Source: Bradyrhizobium sp. ISRA464 (lineage in GTDB: Bacteria > Pseudomonadota > Alphaproteobacteria > Rhizobiales > Xanthobacteraceae). Taken from it: DNA of 64,000 nt. Under the pieces are notes generated by a model, which did no database searches, was not told the DNA's origin, and was given only the letters and a program-made list of their open reading frames with translations. Made by a program: the position numbers and the translations under genes. The stretch is taken from positions 6,200,001 to 6,264,000 of the forward strand of contig NZ_CP094526.1 of the NCBI RefSeq assembly GCF_029910095.1, read 5' to 3'. How positions within the stretch are numbered: the first letter of the stretch is position 1; each line of letters opens with the position of its first letter. Below, piece after piece: positions 56,600-64,000 of the stretch.

Positions 56600-57022
56600 C
56601 CAACAGAGTTGATTGGAGCGGCAGATTGCGCCGAGGCACGTTGGATTTGACCGGCCGCCGAATATCGAGTGCACTCCAACCTGGCAGGACAGACCCGGCG
56701 CGGAGACCGCTTCGTTCATAACGTCATGAATGGCGCCGGATCAGTCCGGCGGGCCGGCCCTCAACTGTTACCGCATGAAGAACTAATCAGCATCATCGAC
56801 CCGAGTCTGAGCACCACCTTCCATCGGAACATCCATTCAGCGACGTGGTTGAATTCATCCTCGCAGATCGACCAGTCATAGCCCATCGACGCGGACGGGT
56901 GGGTGAGCTCGATACCATTGTCCCCATGGAGTTTCTTGCCGACGCGAGACAATCTGGCAAATATTCTCGTGGCTCATCTGCCGTTGCCGTCGATACAAAT
57001 CATCCTGCTCAGGATCAAGCGG
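56600..57022. other. Non-coding stretch
   Basis: About 420 bp. Nothing supported on either strand. Confidence 0.4.
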
Positions 57023-57190
57023 TCAGCCTGGACTGAAGACCAGATAGAGCAGGATTACGACCACGACAGCTGCCCAGCCCACCGACGTGAGGAAGATTGA
57101 TGCTCGCGTTGGCATTCGGATAGGCTCTCCCGCATCAGGCAAACGAAGGGACCGCCGACGCCAAAAGCGGTCTGGTCCACCTCGCGCCAT
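57023..57190 (-). CDS. Small single-helix membrane protein
   Basis: A 55-aa frame MARGGPDRFWRRRSLRLPDA, a basic cytoplasmic head, then ASIFLTSVGWAAVVVVILLY, a membrane helix, and a short tail LVFSPG. The ribosome-binding site is weak. Coding is plausible because of the head-helix-tail pattern. Confidence 0.4.
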   Translation of the reverse strand: MARGGPDRFWRRRSLRLPDAGEPIRMPTRASIFLTSVGWAAVVVVILLYLVFSPG

Positions 57191-57732
57191 GACTTTGGAC
57201 CCGCCATAAGCTCGGAACTTCCGCGGGTGTGAAGTAAAAACAGCTTGCGATCGAGTGGAATAGTTACGACGTTGCGAAAGCGACACACCCGGCGTACGAT
57301 ACGGACGGATCCACGAGCGCATTCTGCACGATTGCCGTCATCCCTCTGCCGGTCCGGTTCAGCAACCGCTCATGGTCGAGTCCTATCGGGACGCTCCGTT
57401 AACTCCGGTAGCGACGTTCACGTGTCCGCTGGGTTTTGTCGCCAGTTCTGGGGTCTGCGCGCTCCGACGCGGGGTCCGATGCGGATCAGTGAGAGGGGAC
57501 GTGCAGAAACGCCATTTCCTTCGGTTTTCTATCGACGTCGCTGCTGTTTACCAGCCCAGGCCTCCCATAAGGCGTCGATCGCACCGTGCCCACGGGACAA
57601 CATTGGTGCGCAACGCATGGCTTCATCATTGAGCTGCCTCGTCACGGGTATCTCGTCGCCATTGGATGAGCTGTTGGACGTATGGAAGGATGTGTCGCTC
57701 TGGCGGCAGCGCCATGATCACGATCAGCGGAT
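57191..57732. other. Non-coding stretch after bioF
   Basis: About 540 bp downstream of bioF (minus strand). No supported gene; no clear terminator. Confidence 0.4.
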
Positions 57733-58887
57733 TCACCGCGCGTCACCCCACGTCTCTTCGACCAAGGCATCAACCATATCGGATACATCGTCTTGTCCGA
57801 CGTTAAGCGTCAGGGAGATTCGCAACCGGGCCGTTCCCACGGGCACGGTTGGCGGCCGTATTCCACGGATGTCAAAGCCGCGCGACTGCAGCGCAGAGGC
57901 TAGCCGCATCGCGCGCGCGTTGTCGCCCACAACGTAAGGAATGATCTGTGAGTTCGAGGTGGTCGGGCGGCCGCACAAAGCGAGTTCCCGGTGCGTGAAC
58001 TCCATCAGATCGACCAATTTTTTCTGCCGCTCAGGCTCCTCCTGCAGGATCAACAGTGCTTCCCGCACGGCGACCGCCATCAGGGGTGACGGCGCGGTGG
58101 CGAACATGAATGGTCGGCAGTGATTGATCATAAAGTCACGCAGTACACCGGAGGCGGTGACAAGCGCGCCCGCTGCGCCAAGCGCCTTCCCACAGGTGTG
58201 GATCACCACGAGATTTTCTCGCCCTTCATAGGGCTCGGTGAGCCCTCGCCCCTGCTTGCCGTAAACGCCTGTGGCATGAGCCTCGTCCACCACCAGGAAC
58301 GCCTCGTGTCGTTCGGCGATTGCCATCAGATCCTTCAGCGGCGCAAAATCGCCGTCCATGCTGTACAGGCTTTCCACCACGATCCAGACGCGCCCCATTC
58401 CGCCCTTGGCGCGCCAATGGCCAATCGTGTCTTCGACCGACTGGGGCTCGTTATGGCCGCTTATCTGGCACTTGGCTCGACCGGCTCGCGCGCCTTCATG
58501 GATACTGGCATGCACGAGCGAATCGATAACAAGTAGGTCGCCTTGCTGCGGCAGCGTTGTCAGAACAGCAAAATTGGCGATGTAACCGCCGCCGAAGAAA
58601 AGGGCTGATTCGGCTCTGAAGAACTGCGCCGCTTCAGCTTCAAGAGCTTCGTGCTCTTCACAATTGCCGCGCAGGAGCCGCGATCCACCTGCGCCAATTG
58701 GCGTGCCGGCCCCAAGCGCGGCGAACAGAGCCTCTTTCATGCGCGGCGCGCTCGCCAGTGCCAGATAATCATTCGATGCAAAATCGAGTCCTGTGCGCGG
58801 CTTCAGCCCGCGCAGCCGGTCATCGTCCTTCAGGGCCTCCAAGGCCGTGACATAGCGGTTAAGCTTGCCGATGTAGGTTGGGTTCAT
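57733..58887 (-). CDS. bioF: BioF, 8-amino-7-oxononanoate synthase
   Basis: A 384-aa alpha-oxoamine synthase. It shows GLDFASNDYLALASAPRMKE, GAGGSRLLRGNCEEHEALEA, SLYSMDGDFAPLKDLMAIAE, VVDEAHATGVYGKQGRGLTE and the PLP lysine in HTCGKALGAAGALV. The enzyme condenses pimeloyl thioester with alanine in biotin synthesis. Other family members (KBL, ALA synthase) have longer or different N-termini, so BioF is the best call. It stands alone, without other bio genes in the window. Confidence 0.85.
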   Translation of the reverse strand: MNPTYIGKLNRYVTALEALKDDDRLRGLKPRTGLDFASNDYLALASAPRMKEALFAALGAGTPIGAGGSRLLRGNCEEHEALEAEAAQFFRAESALFFGGGYIANFAVLTTLPQQGDLLVIDSLVHASIHEGARAGRAKCQISGHNEPQSVEDTIGHWRAKGGMGRVWIVVESLYSMDGDFAPLKDLMAIAERHEAFLVVDEAHATGVYGKQGRGLTEPYEGRENLVVIHTCGKALGAAGALVTASGVLRDFMINHCRPFMFATAPSPLMAVAVREALLILQEEPERQKKLVDLMEFTHRELALCGRPTTSNSQIIPYVVGDNARAMRLASALQSRGFDIRGIRPPTVPVGTARLRISLTLNVGQDDVSDMVDALVEETWGDAR

Positions 58888-59890
58888 TGCTCACTCCGCC
58901 CGATGCCATCATCGCGATGACGGCCTCATGGCCGCAAAACGACAGATGAAAGATCCACAATTGTCTCCGTCAACCGGCACAACTCAGGGCCCTGCACGTT
59001 TCGCTCTCTCGCGCGTTCACCTCTCTGCGGATGCCGCAACTCGTGTATCCACCATTCGGGTCTGATTGGAATCATTGGGCACACCTTGATTACATCGATG
59101 ACAGGGTGCGCTTCGCTTCGATATTGGTCGGTTTCGGCGTGTTTGTTGATCAGGTATCCTGTCGCTTTGAGCACCGCGATGGATCGAATCCTGATAGTGC
59201 AGATCGGCTTCTGTCACGCGACGAACTTGCAAGAAGATCCAATGCGCGCCGTCCCAAAACGCGCAGCGCCTGCACGTCATCGGTCATGAACTGACGTCCG
59301 GCGACGAGGACGCGTGCCCGGATGCGTCAGGGTTTGGGTCGTCGCGAGCAAGCGTGCCGGTGCGGTCGGATCGAGGCACTCAGCGGCAGCGTCGCTCATC
59401 GGCATACGATTGGCTTCGTTGCACAAAGCGGATCGGCAAGCAGGGCGAACATGCCGAGGCAACCATCGACACGCTCGCCCATGCCGTGCCGCCCCCGCCG
59501 CGTACCTCAATGCCAGCGCCATGCAGAGACGTCCGCACCCGCGATCGTTCGCACCTTAAAGGGCCTTTCCCGAATGCCGCCGAGAGAACGAGAACCAGAG
59601 AATAGCGCGGGCAATTCCGCACTCCGCGTCGTGTTGTTGGCATATTGCGCTTCGCTATGCGCGCGCAAACTTCGTTCAGAACGGACAAATGCGCCCGCAC
59701 TTAGCGGTCGTGACCTAATCGCATCATAAACGTACGATACGTACTATATCTTTCCTAACGCGACCGCCCACTTCGTCGTCTCGAACCACCAACCGCCATC
59801 CCGCGTGTTGCGCCAGGCCGGAGCGGCGTTGCGAAGCCGTCGATCTCAAGATAGTTATCTGACCGATCTGCGACAGAAGCTCCCTCACCC
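58888..59890. other. Gene-poor stretch of about 1 kb
   Basis: Minus frames at 58926-59280 yield a mixed ALKATGYLINKHAETDQYRS piece that looks once-coding but is split between frames; a decayed gene is likely. The rest shows nothing. A promoter for the Dabb-pabB pair should be near 59700-59880. Confidence 0.4.
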
Positions 59891-60262
59891 ATGATTCGTC
59901 ACATCGTCTTGTTTGCTGCCAAGGATGAGGCTCGGCTTGATCAGCTCATCGAAGGCTTGGCGGTACTCACCACAATCCCGCATGCACGCCGCATCGAGAT
60001 TGCTCACAATCGCAAGACCGACCAGTTCGACAACGATATCGACGTCGTGGTCTATGCGGAGTTCAACAACGAGACGGAGCTCGCGGCCTACAAAGCGCAC
60101 GGCCTGTACCAGCAGGCGATCAGGCTGGTAAGGCCGTTTCGGGAGCTGCGGTTCGCGGCCGACTACAATGTATCCACAGATGCGCGCTACGCGGCGATAG
60201 GAGGAATGATTCAACTTTGCCGACGCACCGCGCCTACACGCGAGCGACCACCCGACAATTGA
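59891..60262 (+). CDS. Dabb (stress-responsive alpha/beta barrel) domain protein
   Basis: A 123-aa protein starting MIRHIVLFAAKDEARLDQLI, with the pattern of Dabb proteins: MIRHIVLF.....E, DNDIDVVVYAEFNNETELAA and YKAHGLYQQAIRLVRPF. The last 30 residues are basic and probably not part of the fold. Dabb proteins form dimers of ferredoxin-like units; some are enzymes in polyketide pathways, most unknown. It lies 46 bp before pabB in the same direction. Confidence 0.8.
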   Translation: MIRHIVLFAAKDEARLDQLIEGLAVLTTIPHARRIEIAHNRKTDQFDNDIDVVVYAEFNNETELAAYKAHGLYQQAIRLVRPFRELRFAADYNVSTDARYAAIGGMIQLCRRTAPTRERPPDN

Positions 60263-60308
60263 CGTCAAGGACTTACGGGATCCCGGCGAGCGGCGCTCTC
60301 GCTTTGGG

Positions 60309-61760
60309 ATGGGACTCACAATGGAAGCGCCTCGGTCGCCAGTGATTTTCGTGACAAATCGTTCAACGCACATCCGAGAATTGCAATGGATCGCGCCTGT
60401 CACCGCAATGCGCTGCCTGGCGCACCGACCGCATCTGACGTTTCTCGATAGCGCAGCGATGCATACCTTGCTCGGACGTTACTCTTATCTGAGCTGCGAA
60501 CCATTCAGCACTTACGTGGTCGAGAACGGCCAGGCAAGTTACGATGGAGAGCCCCTGGATGGCGACCCATGGGAAGTGCTTCGCAGCCTTCTCGCCAAGT
60601 ATCCGCAGGAGCACGATCCCGATCTGCCGCCGTTTCAAGGAGGCGCAGCCGGCTTTCTTGCCTACGATCTCAACCGGACACTGGAGCGATTGCCGGCGCC
60701 GGCGATTGCCGGTCAGCATTTGCCCCAATCGATCCTGCACTTCTATGACGTGGTCGTCAGCTTCGATCACCGCGACAAGAGATGCTGGATCGTCTCGACC
60801 GGATGGCCAGAGCAGGATCCCGCGCGACGAGCCGAACGTGCGCGCCGTCGAGCCGATGAGTTCGCTGCATTGCTGGCCAGGCCACGGTCGCCGCGAATTG
60901 TGCTCCCTGGCACAGCGGGCGCATGGCGTTCGAACTTCAGCCGCGCGAGATACATTGCGGCAGTACAGCGCGTTATCGAATTGATCCTGGCTGGTGACTT
61001 GTTTCAAGCGAATATCGCGCAACGTTTCAGCGCCAGGGTGTCGCGTCTATTCGACCCACTTACTTTCTATTCCCAGCTACGTTCGTTGAACCCGGCGCCT
61101 TTTGCAGCTCTGCTGCGTTACGGCAAGCTGACCATCGCATCGAGCTCGCCGGAGCGTTTTCTCAAGCTTGACGGACGACAGGTCGAAACGCGCCCCATCA
61201 AGGGCACGTGTGCGCGGTCTACGGATTGTGTAGAGGACCGGCGCCGCGCCGAACTGCTTCTCGCGTCCGAAAAGGACCGCGCGGAAAATATTATGATTGT
61301 CGATCTTCTGCGTAACGACTTGTCACGTGTCTGCCTTCCGCACTCAGTAGACGTTCCGGCGCTGTGCAACCTCGAATCCTACGCTTCAGTACACCATCTC
61401 GTGTCCGTCGTTACGGGTGAGCTGGCAGACAATCAGGATGCAGTCGCCCTGCTTCGGGCCTGCTTTCCCGGCGGCTCCGTGACCGGGGCGCCGAAGGTGC
61501 GCTCAATGGAAATCATCTCCGAAATCGAGCAAGTGGCACGAGAGGTCTATTGCGGGGCAATCGGCTTCATCGGCTTCAATGGGCAGATGGACACGAACAT
61601 TGCGATTCGAACTGTCACGATCGACGATGGTCTGGCCGTGTTTCACGCAGGTGGCGGGATAACTGCGATGTCGGATCCAGAGGCCGAATACGAGGAGACG
61701 CTCGCCAAGGCGCAGCGGATATTTGACGCGTTTCGTGCTGAAACGTCCGCCACATTGTGA
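60309..61760 (+). CDS. pabB: PabB, aminodeoxychorismate synthase component I
   Basis: A 483-aa chorismate-utilising enzyme. It shows GRYSYLSCEPFSTYVVENGQ at the N-terminus, FQGGAAGFLAYDLNRTLERL, FQANIAQRFSARVSRLFDP, RPIKGTCARSTDC near residue 297 with the PIKGT motif that marks PabB rather than TrpE, ENIMIVDLLRNDLSRVC and CFPGGSVTGAPKVRSMEII. Together with a PabA glutaminase subunit, not in the window, it makes 4-amino-4-deoxychorismate for folate. A GTG at 61757 overlaps its stop and starts MTVIIDNRLAGSLNLPWSN, perhaps the start of a lost pabC. Confidence 0.92.
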   Translation: MGLTMEAPRSPVIFVTNRSTHIRELQWIAPVTAMRCLAHRPHLTFLDSAAMHTLLGRYSYLSCEPFSTYVVENGQASYDGEPLDGDPWEVLRSLLAKYPQEHDPDLPPFQGGAAGFLAYDLNRTLERLPAPAIAGQHLPQSILHFYDVVVSFDHRDKRCWIVSTGWPEQDPARRAERARRRADEFAALLARPRSPRIVLPGTAGAWRSNFSRARYIAAVQRVIELILAGDLFQANIAQRFSARVSRLFDPLTFYSQLRSLNPAPFAALLRYGKLTIASSSPERFLKLDGRQVETRPIKGTCARSTDCVEDRRRAELLLASEKDRAENIMIVDLLRNDLSRVCLPHSVDVPALCNLESYASVHHLVSVVTGELADNQDAVALLRACFPGGSVTGAPKVRSMEIISEIEQVAREVYCGAIGFIGFNGQMDTNIAIRTVTIDDGLAVFHAGGGITAMSDPEAEYEETLAKAQRIFDAFRAETSATL

Positions 61761-62157
61761 CTGTCATCATCGATAATCGTCTTGCTGGGTCCTTAAACCT
61801 TCCCTGGAGCAATTCGGTTGCACGCAACATCAGCCAGAACACAGGCAAGAGGACCGGCAGATGGACAGATGCTCAAATAAGGCACCGCATCACTAAGGCA
61901 TCGGCCGCGACGGCCACCATCTCAAGCCTCCGACGGGAGTCCACTCTCGCTCCACGACAAATCCCCGACGTCGATTCCGCTTCGGACGCCGTTTGTTGAG
62001 ACCCAGGACCGGGGGTTGGTTGTTGCTTACGCCGGGCGGGTCTATCCCGGCGCCAAGATCTTCGAACGCGACGAACTCTCGCATGAGCGATGGCAATCGT
62101 GGCCCATAACCGCGAGGATGCACCTGCTGCCCGCGCCGTTCGAATGCGGATGCCCCT
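61761..62157. other. Decayed stretch downstream of pabB
   Basis: Forward frames hold a short coding-like piece ending GRVYPGAKIFERDELSHERW and ARMHLLPAPFECGCP, with no start. Remains of one or more genes. Confidence 0.4.
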
Positions 62158-62196
62158 AAAGCGCGATGAGATTGGGATCATTGATCATCGCGCTTT
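62158..62196. repeat. Dispersed palindrome, probable bidirectional terminator
   Basis: AAAGCGCGATGA and TCATCGCGCTTT, 12-bp perfect arms around a 15-base loop. This palindrome type is scattered in Bradyrhizobium intergenic regions as I recall. The A and T ends make it a two-way terminator candidate. Confidence 0.65.
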
Positions 62197-62533
62197 GGCT
62201 TCGTACTTGAGCAAGATTTCCGCAAAAGCTAAAAGGCCGGATTTCGCGTGTGCAGCATGACGTGTACTTCGTGACGACGTCGCGAGTCCACGTCAGCAAG
62301 AACATCACCCTATCAGCCACCTCGCTGGCCTCGAGGAGATTTTCGGAAAATCCCAGGCCCGTCTCAGCTTTTCGGGCGGCTCGTCCGCGAGGAGCGCGCG
62401 TCAACCACACCAAGGTCGTCCTCGCGCCGCGCATGTTTCGCCCAGCTCACCAGCCCGCTTAAGCAAGCATTTGAGACGGATCGCGACCCAAGCCAATCAA
62501 CTGAAAAATTGAAGAAGAGCGCCTTGGCCTCGA

Positions 62534-63367
62534 TTAACCAACTGGTTCTTCTGCCGAGATTGCAGATTGACACGAGACGTAGGCGCTTGAGACAAGCTTA
62601 TAACAACAGCACGCTTTTTGCTCGAGTTTCTTGCGCTCGTCGATCTGCAGAAAGCCCCGTATCTTGCGAATTAGTCCTTGTTCTTCGAATCGGATCAGCG
62701 TCTCCGTGACGCCTGCACGACCCAGTCCCAAGACGTTGGAAAGGTAGTCACGCGTCACGGGCAGCATGCGGGCTTCGGCAGCATCGCTCGCCAAACAGAG
62801 CCAGGACGCGAGCCGCTGTTCCCGATTATGCCGAACTCCGCACAATCCCGTCTGAACGCATTGAAACGTCAGCGCTTGAACGTACTCAAAAAGGCGATCT
62901 CGGATCACAGGACGTCCCTTTATCACCCGGCGCAAATCCTCAACAGGGATCCTGCGCGCGCGCCCGTGAAAGAGCACAACCGATTGATGCGTCGAACGAC
63001 GCCCTCCCCACAAGAACGAACCGCCGACCAGACCCCGGTAGCCCACGACCGCCGTTTCAAGCATGCTTCCCCCCGCGGCAACCCTAAGCGAGATGAGCCC
63101 TGAGTCGATGAAGTAGACGTGCTCGACATGTCCTTTCGGCTCTTGCAGGATCATGCGCTCTTTCAGCACAATCGGCTCAAGGCATTTTCCGATCGCGGTA
63201 CGGTCTCGCAGGGGGAGGCTCGTCAGGATCGCATTCTCGACAAAAGGCCGCTTCTTACGCGTCGCAAAGGGCCGGTGCGGCATCGGCCATGCGCCGTACA
63301 CCGGTTTGCGAGCTGCATTTCTGGAACCGGCAGGCGCGTCGACGACGGCGGACACGTGGTCGGTCAT
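62534..63367 (-). CDS. Crp/Fnr-family transcriptional regulator
   Basis: A 277-aa protein. The cyclic-nucleotide-binding fold spans about residues 45-160 (LTSLPLRDRTAIGKCLEPIV, VYFIDSGLISLRVAAGGSML, VVGYRGLVGGSFLWGG). A helix bundle follows, then the HTH near residues 200-235 (LPVTRDYLSNVLGLGRAGVT). It has no N-terminal Cys cluster of Fnr, so direct O2 sensing is unlikely. The C-terminal extension is Cys-containing (KACCCYKLVSS). Target genes are unknown, but FixK-type boxes occur 10-14 kb away. Confidence 0.9.
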   Translation of the reverse strand: MTDHVSAVVDAPAGSRNAARKPVYGAWPMPHRPFATRKKRPFVENAILTSLPLRDRTAIGKCLEPIVLKERMILQEPKGHVEHVYFIDSGLISLRVAAGGSMLETAVVGYRGLVGGSFLWGGRRSTHQSVVLFHGRARRIPVEDLRRVIKGRPVIRDRLFEYVQALTFQCVQTGLCGVRHNREQRLASWLCLASDAAEARMLPVTRDYLSNVLGLGRAGVTETLIRFEEQGLIRKIRGFLQIDERKKLEQKACCCYKLVSSAYVSCQSAISAEEPVG

Positions 63368-63420
63368 GGTCCCTCTCCGGCCGAGCGGTTTTGTGCATCA
63401 CGCAGTCAGTAGCCCGGCCT

Positions 63421-63618
63421 CTACCGAAACGAGGGCCGGGCCGGGTCCCTCTTGTCAGGAGGCGATAAATCGCGCTGCGCCATAGGCTCGCGGCAGTTCG
63501 GCTCTTCCGCGCGTTTTACGACGTCGCGTAAGACAATTTCGGATAGCCATACAACCAGCTCTTTGAGGCGCGCATTCTCTTGCTTGCAACGCTCCAGCTC
63601 ATCGCGCTCGTCTGTCAT
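63421..63618 (-). CDS. Small coiled-coil protein
   Basis: A 65-aa protein MTDERDELERCKQENARLKE, with heptad-like Leu spacing through residue 30 (LVVWLSEIVLRDVV), then a disordered Pro/Arg tail. It resembles short leucine-zipper proteins of unknown function in Bradyrhizobium. It lies upstream of the Crp gene in the same direction, 54 bp away. A hairpin GCCCGGCC..GGCCGGGC at 63412-63441 overlaps its end. Confidence 0.55.
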   Translation of the reverse strand: MTDERDELERCKQENARLKELVVWLSEIVLRDVVKRAEEPNCREPMAQRDLSPPDKRDPARPSFR

Positions 63619-64000
63619 TGTTGATGCTTCATGGAGACTTTGTCGTCATGGTTCAGTCATGATTGATGTAAAACCTGCGCAAGACAAGAATGCTCCGACG
63701 AACACCGCACGTCGGGTACAAACAATCGAGCTTCTGGGCGGAGTGTGTGATCCCGGCCTCAGATTGGATCGTTTCGTACAGCTGGCGGATGGATCTCAGG
63801 AGCTTTCCATGGCGCCGCAGATGATCGGGGCACGACGACATCGCGGCGTCCCAAGCCCGCATGGGGTTGTCCGACAGACCGAGAACGCTCTGGCACCAGC
63901 GTGAGCGCGATTCGCAGGGCGAATGGCTGTTGATGCCATCGTTCTAGAAGAGAATCGCGAAGGGCTGCCTGATGTTGCAAGGCGCAACCAAGCTTGGCAT
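63619..64000. other. Right end of window, no supported gene
   Basis: Short overlapping frames on the minus strand (for example DNPMRAWDAAMSSCPDHLRR) look partly coding, but the piece is broken by a stop and lacks known motifs. Confidence 0.4.

Noticed and set aside
63653..63980. Minus-strand frames at the right edge as a transposase
   Set aside because: A stop separates the pieces and no DDE, HTH or IS end is visible; identity could not be supported.

Overview
This window looks like part of a rhizobial symbiosis or accessory island, most likely from Bradyrhizobium and probably of the rhizobitoxine-producing (B. elkanii) type. The reasons are a complete six-gene rhizobitoxine-like operon, nodP and a broken nodQ beside a sulfotransferase, an alphaproteobacterial ICE transfer module, FixK2-type boxes, and much decayed sequence with IS remnants. 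I saw no rRNA, tRNA or CRISPR. All family assignments come from reading translations by eye; no database was searched.

Layout. (1) 1-17.2 kb: ICE backbone, nearly all on the minus strand. In transcription order it runs: DUF736 protein, a decayed stretch with a DUF6499 remnant, AlpA-like HTH protein, RepA-type initiator with an iteron array, an IS110 fragment where parA is often found, DUF2840, TraF, lytic transglycosylase, RlxS relaxase, TraG coupling protein, a ribbon-helix-helix (RHH) protein, a second RHH protein fused to a 12-TM MFS transporter, then trbB-C-D-E-J (trbJ runs off the left edge). Several genes overlap at ATGA, so translational coupling is likely. (2) 17.8-25.8 kb: rtxA-C-D-E-F-G, a tightly packed operon for rhizobitoxine, an ethylene-synthesis inhibitor. 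It sits between two ICE-type genes (DUF736 and DUF2493) that share a similar leader. (3) 26.7-36.9 kb: more ICE accessory genes (DUF2493, Toprim, ArdC). They are interrupted by a scar that joins a truncated Toprim gene to a truncated integrase, an adenylate-cyclase/TPR regulator, a methyltransferase and a decayed amidase. A 72-bp imperfect direct repeat brackets the cyclase and methyltransferase genes.

(4) 37.0-42.5 kb: a Nod-factor sulfation locus. Sulfotransferase and nodP are intact. nodQ is broken twice, by an IS630 insertion at a TA and by an in-frame TAG. (5) 43-57 kb: scattered small genes in much non-coding sequence, including a low-oxygen module (universal stress protein, hemerythrin, HemN), each gene preceded by a FixK2-type box. 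It also holds a probable small RNA with an anti-Shine-Dalgarno loop, a thermonuclease-family protein and a periplasmic beta-carbonic anhydrase. (6) 57.7-64 kb: BioF, a Dabb protein, PabB, a Crp/Fnr regulator and a small coiled-coil protein.

Working together: the ICE genes would excise, possibly replicate, and transfer the island. The rtx and nod genes act on the legume host, and the FixK-box genes suit life in the microaerobic nodule. The missing integrase, missing parA and broken nodQ suggest an element that is partly degraded.
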